A stretch of DNA of 64,000 bases from Lentzea californiensis (GCF_024648825.1 NZ_JANBBE010000019.1:1-64000), one strand, 5' to 3'; shown: positions 31,527 through 41,273, numbered from the stretch's first letter. Numbers and translations: made by a program. Notes: a model not told the origin generated them from the letters alone.

Positions 31527-34038
31527 GGCGACTCTCAAGAGCCTGCTGTCGCGCAAGCTCCGGCTGGTGCTGTCCGCGCTCGCGGTGGTGCTGGGCGTGA
31601 TGTTCGTGTCCGGTTCGTTCGTCCTGACCGACACGCTCCAGCGGTCGTTCACCGACCTGTTCTCGTCGGCCTTCGCCAACGTGGACGTGTCGGTGACGCC
31701 GAAGGCGGAGAAGGGCAAGGAGCCCGTACCGCTGACGCCGCAGGCGATCTCGGACGTGAAGTCGGTGCCGGGCGTGTCGTCGGCCATCGGTGACGTGCAG
31801 GGCTCCGCGCGGCCGATCGGCAAGAACGGCAAGGTCATCACCACGTCGGGCTCGCCGCGGTTCGGTTTCAACTGGACCGGCACGGGCCAGGAGAAGATAC
31901 GCGACGGCAAGGCCCCCGCCGGTGAGAACGAGGTCGCCCTCGGCGCTTACCTCGCGACGACCGGTGATTTCAAGGTGGGCGACGACATCGCGCTGCTGAC
32001 CCTGGAGCCCAAGAAGACCTTCAAGATCACCGGCATCTACGAGTACGCGGGCGGCCGTGACTCGCTGGGCGGCGAGCTCTCGGTGGCGTTCACCGAGCCG
32101 GTCGCGCAGCAGTTGTTGCTGGGCAAGAAGGACGTGTTCTCGGGCATCACCGTCACGGCGGCCCAGGGCACCACGGACGACGCGCTGCGCGACGCCGTCG
32201 CGGCCAAGCTGGGCTCCGGCTACGACGTCAAGACCGGTGCGGTGCTGGCGAAGGAGCAGGCCGACCAGATCAACGAGGGCCTGAAGTTCTTCAACTACGT
32301 GCTGCTCGGGTTCGCCGGCATCGCGTTGTTCGTCGGCATCTTCATCATCCTCAACACGTTCTCCATCATCGTCGCCCAGCGCACCAGGGAACTGGCGCTG
32401 CTGCGGTCGATGGGCGCCTCACGCGGCCAGGTCATCGGGTCCGTGGTGCTGGAGGCGTTGGTGATCGGCCTGATCGCGTCGATCGTCGGCCTCGGGGCCG
32501 GCATCGGCATCGGCGCGTTGCTGGCGAAGATCTTCAGCTCGGTGGGCGGCACCGACCTGCAGCTCGCGAGCATCGGCGTGCCGATGACGGCGATCATCTC
32601 GTCGTTCGCGGTGGGCATGATCGTCACCGTGGTCGCGGCCGTCATGCCGGCGCTGCGGGCGTCGCGGATCGCGCCGGTCGCGGCGATGCGCGAGGCGGCC
32701 ACGCCGGACCGTCCGCTCACGAAGATCACGATCACCGGTGCCCTGGTGGCCGCCGCGGGCGGCACGTCGCTGGCGTTCGGCTTCAACCAGGCCTCGCTGC
32801 CGCTGATCTTCGGCGGCATCCTGGTGGCGTTCGTCGGTGTCGCACTGCTGACGCCGATCATGTCCAAGCCAATGGTGTCGCTGATCGGCCGCCTGCTGTC
32901 GTGGTCGATGCCGGGCCTGCTGGGCCGCCGCAACTCCGCGCGCAACCCGCGGCGCACCGCGATCACCGCTGCCGCGCTGATGGTCGGCATCTCGCTGATC
33001 ACCGGTGTGAGCGTGGTGCTGACGTCGGCGACCAAGTCGATCGAGAAGCTGGCCACCGGTCAGCTGCAGACCGACCTGATCGTCTCCGGCGAGGGCCAGA
33101 TGGAGGGCGAGCCCGCCACGTTCCGGCGGGACGTCCTGACGAAGATCGAGAAGACCGACGGCGTCAAGTCGGCGGTCGGCTGGTCGCAGGACGGCGTGCT
33201 CGAGGGCGAGAACCAGCTGTTCGCCGTCGGCGTCACGGACATGCCCGCGATGGCGACGATGTTCGCGCTGAAGCCGAAGTCCGGCACCATCGCGCCGCTG
33301 AAGGACGACCAGCTCGCGCTGCCGGAGGAGATGGCGGCCGAGAAGGGCTGGTCGGTCGGCAGCAAGGTCACGCTGCAACTGGCCAAGGGTGAGCCGAAGA
33401 CCTACACCGTCGGCTTCATCTGGGTGAAGTCGCAGGTGCTGCAGGGCGCGCTGGTGCTGCCGGAGTCGGCTTCCGCGAACTTCCGGTCCGACCAGATCGC
33501 CCAGGCGTTCGTCCAGGTCTCGCCGGGCGTGTCCGCGGCGGACGTGCAGAAGCGCGTCGAACCGCTGTTCGCGGACAACCCGGAGATCACCGTCCAGGAC
33601 CGCAGCGCGTTCGTGAAGCAGACGACCTCGCAGTTCGACACGGTCCTACTGATGATCCAGATCCTGCTGGCGCTGGCGATCCTGATCGCCGTCCTCGGCG
33701 TCATCAACACCCTGGCGCTGTCGGTGATCGAGCGGACCCGCGAGCTGGGGCTGCTGCGGGCCATCGGCATGCGGCGGTCGCAGGTGATGCGGATGATCAC
33801 CGTCGAGTCGGTGGTGATCTCGGTGTTCGGCGCGGTGCTCGGCCTCGCGGTCGGCCTCGCACTGGGCATCGCGACCGTGCAGGCGCTGAAGGACCAGGGC
33901 ATCTCCGAGATCGGACTGCCCTGGATGACCATGGTCCAGTACCTGGTGGTGGCGGCGTTCGTCGGCGTGATCGCGGCGATCCTGCCGGCGATCAGGGCCG
34001 CGCGTCTGAACGTGCTGGACGCGATCGCGTACGAGTAG
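31519..34038 (+). CDS. FtsX/MacB-like ABC permease (two-unit, 8-10 helices)
   Basis: This 839-residue permease starts at ATG 31519, overlapping the ATPase stop. It is built of two FtsX units. Each has a leading helix (LRLVLSALAVVLGVMFVSGS near 18 and TAITAAALMVGISLITGVSVV near 480), a periplasmic MacB_PCD domain of about 200 residues, and three helices (LLGFAGIALFVGIFIILNTF onward, and LLMIQILLALAILIAVLGVI onward). Conserved ARTRELALLRSMGAS and ERTRELGLLRAIGM coupling helices are present in both. The long form matches actinobacterial DUF214-type exporters. A strong terminator follows. Confidence 0.93.
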   Translation: MFKATLKSLLSRKLRLVLSALAVVLGVMFVSGSFVLTDTLQRSFTDLFSSAFANVDVSVTPKAEKGKEPVPLTPQAISDVKSVPGVSSAIGDVQGSARPIGKNGKVITTSGSPRFGFNWTGTGQEKIRDGKAPAGENEVALGAYLATTGDFKVGDDIALLTLEPKKTFKITGIYEYAGGRDSLGGELSVAFTEPVAQQLLLGKKDVFSGITVTAAQGTTDDALRDAVAAKLGSGYDVKTGAVLAKEQADQINEGLKFFNYVLLGFAGIALFVGIFIILNTFSIIVAQRTRELALLRSMGASRGQVIGSVVLEALVIGLIASIVGLGAGIGIGALLAKIFSSVGGTDLQLASIGVPMTAIISSFAVGMIVTVVAAVMPALRASRIAPVAAMREAATPDRPLTKITITGALVAAAGGTSLAFGFNQASLPLIFGGILVAFVGVALLTPIMSKPMVSLIGRLLSWSMPGLLGRRNSARNPRRTAITAAALMVGISLITGVSVVLTSATKSIEKLATGQLQTDLIVSGEGQMEGEPATFRRDVLTKIEKTDGVKSAVGWSQDGVLEGENQLFAVGVTDMPAMATMFALKPKSGTIAPLKDDQLALPEEMAAEKGWSVGSKVTLQLAKGEPKTYTVGFIWVKSQVLQGALVLPESASANFRSDQIAQAFVQVSPGVSAADVQKRVEPLFADNPEITVQDRSAFVKQTTSQFDTVLLMIQILLALAILIAVLGVINTLALSVIERTRELGLLRAIGMRRSQVMRMITVESVVISVFGAVLGLAVGLALGIATVQALKDQGISEIGLPWMTMVQYLVVAAFVGVIAAILPAIRAARLNVLDAIAYE

Positions 34039-34043
34039 GCAGT

Positions 34044-34092
34044 GAGAAGGGGCTGTGCCACGCCGTCGCGTTGTGGCACAGCCCCTTTTCTC
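34044..34092. terminator. Bidirectional intrinsic terminator
   Basis: GAGAAGGGGCTGTGCCA (34044-34060) pairs with TGGCACAGCCCCTTTTCTC (34074-34092), about 17 pairs with a 13-base loop and a two-T bulge. It lies six bases after the permease stop and ends at the stop codon of the convergent esterase, so it can end both transcripts. Confidence 0.85.
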
Positions 34093-34930
34093 ATGCGTGC
34101 GGGCAGGTGTCGCGGTAGGCCGAGATCAAGGTGTTCGGCGCAGGCGCCGGGCACAGGAACTGGTCGTACCGCACGTCGTCGTCCACGAAGCGCTTCAACC
34201 ACGACAGCGTGTACTTGCGAACGGTCACGTTGTCGCTGCGAGGCGCCGAGTGGTCACCACCGCGCAGCTCCAGGAACGCCTTGTCCGGTGCGGCCGTGAT
34301 CGAGTTGTAGAACGGTGTGGAGTGCTGCGAGTTGGGTGCGGTGGGGTCGTTCTGGCCGCCGAGCACCAGGGTCGGCACCCGGACCGTGGACCAGCTCTTG
34401 GTGGTGTGCCAGCCGGCCATCGGGATCGAGGCCTGCAGGGCGGGACGGGTCGCGGAGGCGCGCAACGCTCCCCCGCCGCCCATGGAGTGGCCCATCACGG
34501 AGAGGCGCGAGGCGTCGACGCGGGGGTTCGTGCGGACCACGTAGTCCAGTGCCGCCAGCAGCTGGCGGCCTCGGCTGTCGGGGTCGTCGAAGCCGGACAG
34601 GGTGTTGATGGTGATCACGACGAACCCGTAGGACGCCAGGCGCGGGCCGAAGTGCGCGACCGAGGTCTGGGTGGCGGTGAAGCCGGGTGAGACGGCGACA
34701 GCGCCGAACGTGAGATCGCTGGTCGGGGTGTAGACGGTGCCGCCGCCGAAGTTCGACTGGCGGGCGACGGCCGCGGACGTCACGGCGAACGTGCCTCGGG
34801 AGGCCTCGACCGACGCGGCCGTGGGTGCGGGGCCGCGTTCGTAGGGGTTTGCCGCCGCGGTGGCGACGGCAGGGGCGGTGGCTGGGATCAGCGCCAGGAC
34901 CAGCGCCGCAAGCATGGGTTTGATGCGCAC
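34091..34930 (-). CDS. Secreted cutinase / PET-hydrolase-like esterase
   Basis: This 279-residue protein starts at GTG 34930 (GAGGTG upstream). The signal peptide ends near residue 26, and the mature part begins ANPYERGPAPT, as in Thermobifida cutinases. The fold motifs match the polyester hydrolase family: GFVVITINTLSGFDDPDSRG, MGHSMGGGGALR with Ser149, GGQNDPTAP with Asp195, GGDHSAPR with His227 and a C-terminal cysteine pair in FLCPAPAP and DTCPHA. Triad spacing (46 and 32) equals TfCut2. The oxyanion tyrosine of TfCut2 (SPGYTGT) is Phe84 here. The gene is divergent from the GH85 gene. Confidence 0.9.
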   Translation of the reverse strand: MRIKPMLAALVLALIPATAPAVATAAANPYERGPAPTAASVEASRGTFAVTSAAVARQSNFGGGTVYTPTSDLTFGAVAVSPGFTATQTSVAHFGPRLASYGFVVITINTLSGFDDPDSRGRQLLAALDYVVRTNPRVDASRLSVMGHSMGGGGALRASATRPALQASIPMAGWHTTKSWSTVRVPTLVLGGQNDPTAPNSQHSTPFYNSITAAPDKAFLELRGGDHSAPRSDNVTVRKYTLSWLKRFVDDDVRYDQFLCPAPAPNTLISAYRDTCPHA

Positions 34931-35171
34931 GACGAAGACACCTCGAATGGTTGCAGGGGAACCAAAAGCGACGGCGAGCCACACGCTACCGCCCAGTAGC
35001 CTCCGTGGGATTCGGCCACATGGATGGTTACGGGGACGTTTCGACGCTGTTCGACAGAATGTTTCCCCGGAGCGGCTCGTCACCCACCGCAGCGGACCGG
35101 GACGTTGTCGTCCTGTCCAGTCACCGCAGCGGCGGTATGCGGCGAATCAGACGGCCCACGAGGGTGATCCC

Positions 35172-37097
35172 GTGCCCACCAGGAGACAGTTCCTCGTTCT
35201 GAGCTCCACAGCAGCACTCACCAGTCTGCTGTCCGAGACTCCCGCGTCCGCAGCCGATGCCGCGCAGCCGTACGCGTCCTACTGGCATCCGGCCACGATC
35301 CTCGACTGGGATCCGTCGACCGACCGGGACGCGAGGTACAACCGCAGCGCGGTGCCGCTCGCGCGACGCGTCGTCCCGGCCAGACCGGCCAACGCGCACG
35401 CCCACCCGAACGAGGCCAGGGTGCAGGCCCTGGTGGCCTACGCGCCGACGAGCGGCAACCCCGCGCAGGGTGCGCTCGACATGAACTACTACGCCACGAA
35501 CTACTGGCAGTACATCGACGAACTGGTGTTCTGGGGCGGTTCGGCGTCCGAGGGCCTGATCCTCGCACCGAACCCGACCGTCACCGACGCCGCACACCGC
35601 AACGGCGTGCGCGTGATCGGCAACGTGTTCCTCCCGCCGACGGCGTACGGCGGCCAGATCCAGTGGGTCCGCGACTTCGTCCGGCGCGAGGGCGACAGGT
35701 TCCCCGTAGCGGACAAGATGGTCCAGGTCGCACGCCACTACGGCTTCGACGGCTGGTTCCTCAACCAGGAGACCGCCGGTGGCAACACCCAGCTCGCGAA
35801 CGACATGCGCGACTTCATCGTGTACATGAAGAAGTCCGGGTTGCGGGTCATCTGGTACGACGCGATGACCGACAGCGGCAGCGTCAGCTGGCAGAACGCC
35901 CTGACCGCGCGCAACCGGATGTTCTTCGAGCAGTCCGACGAGATGTTCATGAACTTCTGGTGGAGCACGCAGGGACTCGCGAACTCCGCCGCGCTCGCCC
36001 GGCAGATGGGCCGCAGCCCGTACGACCTGGCGTCCGGTGTGGACGTCGAGGCCGGCGGCTACAACACCAGCGTCGGCTGGGCCTCGGTCTTCCCCGAGGG
36101 CAAGCCGCACGTGACGTCGCTCGGCTTCTACCGTCCGGAGTGGACGTTCAAGTCGGCCACGGGCCCCGCCGACTTCTACGTCCGCGACAACAGGTTCTGG
36201 GTCGGCCCCAACGGTGATCCGTCGAACACCACGACGACGGCGAACTGGAAGGGCGTCGCCCACTACGTCACCGAGCTGACCCCGATCACGACGCTCCCGT
36301 TCGTGACGAACTTCAACACCGGTCACGGCAGGAGGTTCGCCGTCAACGGCACCGTCCGGTCGGAGCAGGCCTGGAACAACCTGTCGCTGCAGGACGTCCT
36401 GCCGACCTGGCGGTGGAGCGTCACGGGCACCGGCACGAAGGTCACCCCGTCGCTCGACTGGGACGACCCGTACGACGGCGGCACCTCGCTGAAGATCACC
36501 GGCACACCGCAGTCCGCCAACGACGTCCGGCTGTTCGCGACGTCGCTGTAGCTCACCGGCGGCAGCCAGTTCGAGGTCGTGCACCGCACCGGCACCGGTC
36601 CGTCGCGGCTGCAGGCGGTCCTGCGGTTCGGGACGACCGAACGCGTCCTGGACCTCGGCGGCGTCAGCGGGGCCTGGCGGCGCAGCGTGTTCCCGCTGGG
36701 CGAGCACGCCGGCGCGACGCTCACGGAGATCTCCCTTCGGGTCCTTCCGGGAGTCGCGATCACCGCGTTCATCGGCCGGATCGGGGTCACGAACCCGGTC
36801 ATGACTCCCCCGGCGGCACCGTCCGGCCTCCAGGTCGAGCAGGTGAGCCGCACCGGCGCCACGACGGCGTCGGCACGGCTCACCTGGACGCGCTCACCCG
36901 GTGCGATCCGGCAGTACCGGGTCTACAAGTGGACCGGTTCCGAGCGGATCTTCCTCGGCGGCACGGCGAACGACGCGTACTTCGTGCCGGCGATCCCGCT
37001 GGGCTCCGGCGAGACCGCGCAGATCGAGGTCGAGGCGGTCAGCGAGGCGTTCGACGTCTCGCCGCCGGCCAGGACCTCCGTCACTGGTACACCCTGA
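35172..37097 (+). pseudogene. Secreted GH85 endo-beta-N-acetylglucosaminidase, split by an in-frame TAG
   Basis: GTG 35172 starts a protein with a Tat signal (RRQFLVLSSTAALTSLL), a GH85 barrel and a C-terminal part. The catalytic motif FDGWFLNQETAGG gives Asn198 and Glu200, the N-x-E pair that cleaves the chitobiose core of N-glycans. At codon 460 (36549-36551) a TAG interrupts the frame. The same frame continues for 181 codons without another stop, with coherent coding sequence (HRTGTGPSRLQAVLRFGTTE, then a fibronectin-III-like block). The 459-residue product retains the catalytic domain but loses the carbohydrate-binding part. Whether this is a mutation, a sequencing error or readthrough is unresolved. 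Confidence 0.8.
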
Positions 37098-38790
37098 CGT
37101 AGTCCAGCACCATGTCCTGCGGCAGCTGCGTCCCGGCCCCCGGCGGGCCGGGCCAGTCGCCGCCGACGGCGTTGTTGATGATCAGGAAGAACGGGTGGTC
37201 GAAGACCCACGGACCGCGGGTGGTCTCCAGCTGTTCCCGGTCGACGGTGAAGAACCTGTTGCCGTCCACGCTGAACGTCATGTGGCTGGAGTCCCACTCG
37301 ACCGCGAACGTCCGGAAGGCACTGGACGCGGGCTGGCCGAGGTCGAGCGGTGACCCGTACCCGCCCGCCCCGAAGTACTGGGGCGCGTGCAACGTCGAGT
37401 ACACCCGGTTCGGTTCCTTGCCGACGTGCTCCATGATGTCGATCTCGCCGGTGTAGGGCCACGGCCTGCGCTGGTCGAAGAAGTCCGCGCCCAGCATCCA
37501 GAACGCGGGCCACAACCCCTGCGTCGACGACACCTTGATGCGCGCCTCGACCCGGCCGTAGGTGAAGGTGAACTTGCCGTACGTGTTCAGCCGCGCCGAC
37601 GTGTACTGGCAGGTCCCGCTGCCGCTGACCGGGTCCACCGGGCACGCGCTGCCGGGCGTGACCTCGCGCCGGGCCTGCAGCACCAGGTTGCCGTTGCCGT
37701 CGTGCCGGGCGTTGTTGTTGTTCGTGTAGTACTGCAGCTCGTTGTTCACACCGGGACCGGTCTCCGGCTGCCACTTCGAGGCGTCGGGCGCGGTGCCCGC
37801 GGGCGCGTTGAACTCGTCACCCCACACCAGCCGGCCCGGGAACGACGGGTTCGGCGGCAGCGGCGGCGGCGTGATGGGAGCGCCGCCCGTGCCGTAGACC
37901 TGGAACTCCCACAGCGAGTAGCCATATCCGTTCGACCTGGCCGTGCCGTACATGCGCACGTACCGGCCGGTGCCGCTGACCGTCAGCGTCTCCTTGAACC
38001 CGCGGCCGGTCGTGGTCGAGTAGATCTCGCGCCAGCTCGAGTTGTTGTCGGAGACCTCGATCCGGTACGCCGTCGCGAACGCGGGATCCCACTGCAGCAC
38101 GACCTTCGAGATCGTGGCGGTGGCGCCGAGGTCGACGGAGATCCAGCCGGGGTCGACCCAGCCGTTCGTCGCGCTGGTCGCCCAGCGCGTGGCCGGATCG
38201 CGGTCGAACGCCTTGGCCGGGGTGCACTGGCCGCAGTTCGCGTCGTCCTGGAACGTCGACGCGGTACCGGCCCTGCCGTACGAGAGCAGGGTTTCCGCAG
38301 TCCCGGTGCCCGGCGTGCCGAACACCTGGAACTCCCACAGCGAGTAACCCCACTGCGTGGCTCGCTGGGTGAGGTCGAGGCGCACGTACCGGCCGGTGCC
38401 GGTGACCGGGAGCGTCTCGGTGCCGCCAGGTCCTGTCGTCGTTCGACGAAGTTCCTGCCAGGTGGTGCCGTCGGCGGAGATGCTGAGCGTGTAGGCCCGC
38501 GCGCTCGCGGTCTCCCAGGCCAGCACCACCTGGTCGACCCGTGCGGACGAGCCGAGGTCGATCTGGATCCACTGCGGGTCACCGAACGAGCTGGACCAGC
38601 GCGTGCCGAGATCCCCGTCCACCGCCGAGGCGGCGCCGAACGCGACGTTCTCGCTGCTGGAGGCGGTGACCGGGCGGTTCTGCGAGATCAGCGGACCGGC
38701 GGCGGAAGCCTGTACCGGAACGATCAGAGCGGCCGCGACCACGGCCGCGGCGAACAGGGGGAGTCTTCCGCGTTGAAGCCTTCCTGACAT
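37081..38790 (-). CDS. Secreted GH16 endo-beta-1,3-glucanase with two discoidin-like CBMs
   Basis: This 569-residue enzyme starts at ATG 38790 (AGGAG). It has a signal peptide (residues about 10-30), then two F5/8 type C (CBM32-like) domains at about 35-165 and 170-310, each ending in YSLWEFQVFG or YSLWEFQVYG. A Pro linker precedes a GH16 domain at about 320-569. The catalytic motif GEIDIMEH gives Glu449, Asp451 and Glu454. The fold ends with MVLDYVRVY. GH16 members cleave laminarin or lichenan-type beta-glucans. A GAGAGCGCTCTC operator lies 38 bp before the start. The 3' end overlaps the GH85 reading frame by 17 bp. Confidence 0.92.
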   Translation of the reverse strand: MSGRLQRGRLPLFAAAVVAAALIVPVQASAAGPLISQNRPVTASSSENVAFGAASAVDGDLGTRWSSSFGDPQWIQIDLGSSARVDQVVLAWETASARAYTLSISADGTTWQELRRTTTGPGGTETLPVTGTGRYVRLDLTQRATQWGYSLWEFQVFGTPGTGTAETLLSYGRAGTASTFQDDANCGQCTPAKAFDRDPATRWATSATNGWVDPGWISVDLGATATISKVVLQWDPAFATAYRIEVSDNNSSWREIYSTTTGRGFKETLTVSGTGRYVRMYGTARSNGYGYSLWEFQVYGTGGAPITPPPLPPNPSFPGRLVWGDEFNAPAGTAPDASKWQPETGPGVNNELQYYTNNNNARHDGNGNLVLQARREVTPGSACPVDPVSGSGTCQYTSARLNTYGKFTFTYGRVEARIKVSSTQGLWPAFWMLGADFFDQRRPWPYTGEIDIMEHVGKEPNRVYSTLHAPQYFGAGGYGSPLDLGQPASSAFRTFAVEWDSSHMTFSVDGNRFFTVDREQLETTRGPWVFDHPFFLIINNAVGGDWPGPPGAGTQLPQDMVLDYVRVYQ

Positions 38791-38827
38791 GGATGCTCCT
38801 GGGGCCGGAGAACGGGTGGGGACGGCG

Positions 38828-38841
38828 AGAGAGCGCTCTCT
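38828..38841. promoter_or_regulatory. LacI-type operator upstream of the GH16 gene
   Basis: AGAGAGCGCTCTCT is a perfect 14-bp palindrome with the central CG of LacI/GalR operators. It lies 38-51 bp before the GH16 start. Its core recurs at 38963 and 53164. Confidence 0.8.
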
Positions 38842-38962
38842 GCGACAGGAGTCAGAGCCGAGAGTCAGGGCACCGGGCACGCCCTGTCAAGAAAACCGGG
38901 ACTTCTGAACGTTTCTTGCGGATTGACGGCCGATTACGCGCTGCGCCATGCTCGGTGAGCGT

Positions 38963-38974
38963 GAGAGCGCTCTC
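38963..38974. promoter_or_regulatory. LacI-type operator upstream of the DUF1996 gene
   Basis: GAGAGCGCTCTC, a perfect palindrome 30 bp before the DUF1996 start and 122 bp from the matching site on the other side of the divergent promoter region. Confidence 0.78.
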
Positions 38975-39003
38975 CCAATCCTGCTGCGGAGAGGAAAGCT
39001 TCA

Positions 39004-39840
39004 ATGAGGAAGCCCTTGTTCCACATCGCCGCCGTCATCGGGCTGATAGCCACCGCACTCAGCATTCCCGTTGCGGCACAAGGAGAACCAGTCCGCGTGG
39101 CCGAGTTCCTCGCGGAGTGCCCGATCAGCCACCGGCTGGCGGACGACCCGATCGTCCTGCCGAACCTGGCAGGCGCATCGCACTTCCACGACTTCTTCGG
39201 CAACCACTCGACGAACGCCCGGTCCACCCAGCAGTCGCTGGAGGGCGAGACCGGCAACTGCAACCCGGCCTCGGACATCTCGTCCTACTGGGTCCCGACG
39301 CTGTACCGGAACAACACCGCGATCGCCCCCACCGGCGTCACCTTCTACTACCTCGGTGAGGGCGTGAACAACCCGGCGGCGATCCAGCCCACGCCGTACG
39401 GGCTGAAGATCGTGGCGGGCAACGCGAAGGCCACCGGTGATGCCGACAGCATCGCGCGCTGGTCCTGCCTGCACGCCGGGCACGTCAACCCGTCCAAGAA
39501 CTTCGTGACCTGCCCGGCGGGCACGATGCTCGAGACCTACCTGGACTTCCCGCAGTGCTGGGACGGCCGCAACCTCGACTCGGCCGACCACAAGTCCCAC
39601 ATGTCGTACCCGGTCGCGGGCGGCTGCCCGTCGAGCCACCCCGTCTCGGTGCCGAAGCTGCGCATGGTGCTGCGGTATCCGGTCAACGGCAGCACCGCCG
39701 GGCTGCGACTCGCTTCCGGTACCGGGCAGACGATGCACGGTGACTTCTTCAACGTGTGGCCGCGCGCCGAGATGGAGCGCCGCGTCCGCAACTGTCTCAA
39801 CGTGGTGATCAAGTGCGACCACAACGGCAACCACGGATGA
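39004..39840 (+). CDS. Secreted DUF1996 protein
   Basis: This 278-residue protein has a Sec signal peptide (residues 1-25) and the DUF1996 core: ECPISHRLADDPIVLPN, then AGASHFHDFFGNHSTN, SSYWVPTLYRNN and WSCLHAGHVNP. His and Cys residues are strongly conserved in the group, which also occurs in fungi, often next to carbohydrate-binding modules. The activity is unknown. It starts 30 bp after a LacI-type operator and overlaps the DUF305-like lipoprotein gene by ATGA. It is probably expressed with the GH16 glucanase, which suggests a polysaccharide role. Confidence 0.85.
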   Translation: MRKPLFHIAAVIGLIATALSIPVAAQGEPVRVAEFLAECPISHRLADDPIVLPNLAGASHFHDFFGNHSTNARSTQQSLEGETGNCNPASDISSYWVPTLYRNNTAIAPTGVTFYYLGEGVNNPAAIQPTPYGLKIVAGNAKATGDADSIARWSCLHAGHVNPSKNFVTCPAGTMLETYLDFPQCWDGRNLDSADHKSHMSYPVAGGCPSSHPVSVPKLRMVLRYPVNGSTAGLRLASGTGQTMHGDFFNVWPRAEMERRVRNCLNVVIKCDHNGNHG

Positions 39841-40295
39841 CAATGCTCCTGCTGGCAGGCCTTCTCGTGGCCTGCCAGCAGGCTCCACCCCCGTCCTCCC
39901 CCGCACCGTCTCCGCAGAACGGTTACGGTGCGACGGAAAGAGCGTTCGTCGAGCTCGCCATCGCGACCGACGAGCAGGCGCTCAAGCTGCTCGACCTCAC
40001 GGACTCCGCCGAGCTCAAGGAGAACAGGAACATCGAACTCGCCGAACTGAGGAAGCTGCTCGACGCGCCGTACGTGAACAACCACGCCGGGCACGACATG
40101 CCGGGCATGCCGACGGACGCCGAGATCCAGCTCGCCTCCACGAACCCCGACGCCCTGAAGCAGTTCGTGCGCACGCACCTCACCGAGTCGCTGGAGGTGT
40201 TGAAGTCGGCAGGTCCGGCGATCACCCACCCGCCGACCGCCGAGGTGGTCGAGCTGATGCGACGCCACCGCACGGCGGAGCTGGCGGCCGGGTGA
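39837..40295 (+). CDS. DUF305-like lipoprotein
   Basis: This 152-residue protein starts at ATG 39837 and has a lipobox LLVAC near residue 13. The helical body resembles DUF305 (ERAFVELAIATDEQALKLLD, then AGHDMPGMPTDAEI and ALKQFVRTHLTESLEVLKSA). The His-His pair of typical DUF305 proteins (IPHHQQA) is missing; the matching spot reads IATDEQA. It is cotranscribed with DUF1996 upstream and overlaps the LacI gene start downstream. Function unknown; extracytoplasmic metal binding was suggested for related proteins. Confidence 0.75.
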   Translation: MTMLLLAGLLVACQQAPPPSSPAPSPQNGYGATERAFVELAIATDEQALKLLDLTDSAELKENRNIELAELRKLLDAPYVNNHAGHDMPGMPTDAEIQLASTNPDALKQFVRTHLTESLEVLKSAGPAITHPPTAEVVELMRRHRTAELAAG

Positions 40296-41272
40296 AGCGC
40301 GTGACGCTGGAGGAGGTGGCCCGCGTGGCCGGGGTGTCGCGCGCGACCGCGTCGAGAGTCGTCAACGGCGCGTCCAGCGTCGACGAGTCGCTGCGGCACG
40401 CCGTCCAGAGGGCAATCTCCAGCACCGGTTACCTGCCGAACATAGCCGCGCGCTCGCTCGTCACGCGCCGGGCCGACGCGATCGGGTTGCTGCTGCCCGA
40501 CGAACGCCGCATGGACGGCGACCCGCACCTCGCGAGCGTCGTCAGCGGCGTGACCCGCGTCGTCCGGCCGCTGGGCGTCCACCTGGTGCTGATGATGACC
40601 GGGCCGGGCACGCGCGAGCAGGCGATGAGCGACCTGCGGTGCGGCCGGCTGGACGGCGTGATCCTCGTGCACACCGACCCGGCGGACCCGGTGCCGGGCC
40701 AGCTGATCGCGGCCGGACTCCCCGTGGTACTGGCCGGCCGCCCGCTCGAACCGATGCCGATCACCTACGTCGACGTGAACCAGACAGCCGGTGCCGCACT
40801 GGCCGCACGACGCCTCAAGTCGTTGCAGTGCAACAGGATTGCGACGATCACCGGCCCGCAGGACACACCGGCGGGCCAGGACCGGCTCGCCGGGTTCCTC
40901 GCCGAGGTGCCGGACGCCGTGGTGGTGCACGGGGACTTCACCCGGCAGTCCGGTATGGCCGCGATGGAGAGGTTGATCCGCTGCTGCCCGGACGTCGACG
41001 GCGTGTTCATCGCCTCCGACCTGATGGCGAACGGCGCCATCCCGGTGCTGCACCGCAGCGGCCGCAAGGTTCCCGACGACGTGGCGGTCGTCGGGTTCGA
41101 CGACAGCAGTGCCGCGCTGACGTCCGAACCCGAGCTCACGACCGTCCGCCAGCCGATCACCGACATGGCCGCCGAGATGGCGCGTCAGCTGCTGCGCCAG
41201 ATCACCGAACCGCGCTCCCCCGCCGTGTCGGTGGTCTTCGAACCGTCGCTGGTGGTGCGGGACAGCGGCTGA
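40292..41272 (+). CDS. LacI-family transcriptional regulator
   Basis: This 326-residue regulator starts at GTG 40292, overlapping the DUF305-like stop. The HTH is VTLEEVARVAGVSRATASRV with the hinge helix ARSLVTRRADAIGLLLPD. The periplasmic-binding-like ligand domain ends with VGFDDSSAALTSEPELTTV and VRQPITDMA. It is the third gene of an operon that begins behind a GAGAGCGCTCTC operator, so it may regulate that site and the GH16 promoter. Sugar ligand unknown. The convergent permease stop is one base away. Confidence 0.92.
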   Translation: MKRVTLEEVARVAGVSRATASRVVNGASSVDESLRHAVQRAISSTGYLPNIAARSLVTRRADAIGLLLPDERRMDGDPHLASVVSGVTRVVRPLGVHLVLMMTGPGTREQAMSDLRCGRLDGVILVHTDPADPVPGQLIAAGLPVVLAGRPLEPMPITYVDVNQTAGAALAARRLKSLQCNRIATITGPQDTPAGQDRLAGFLAEVPDAVVVHGDFTRQSGMAAMERLIRCCPDVDGVFIASDLMANGAIPVLHRSGRKVPDDVAVVGFDDSSAALTSEPELTTVRQPITDMAAEMARQLLRQITEPRSPAVSVVFEPSLVVRDSG

Positions 41273-41273
41273 G

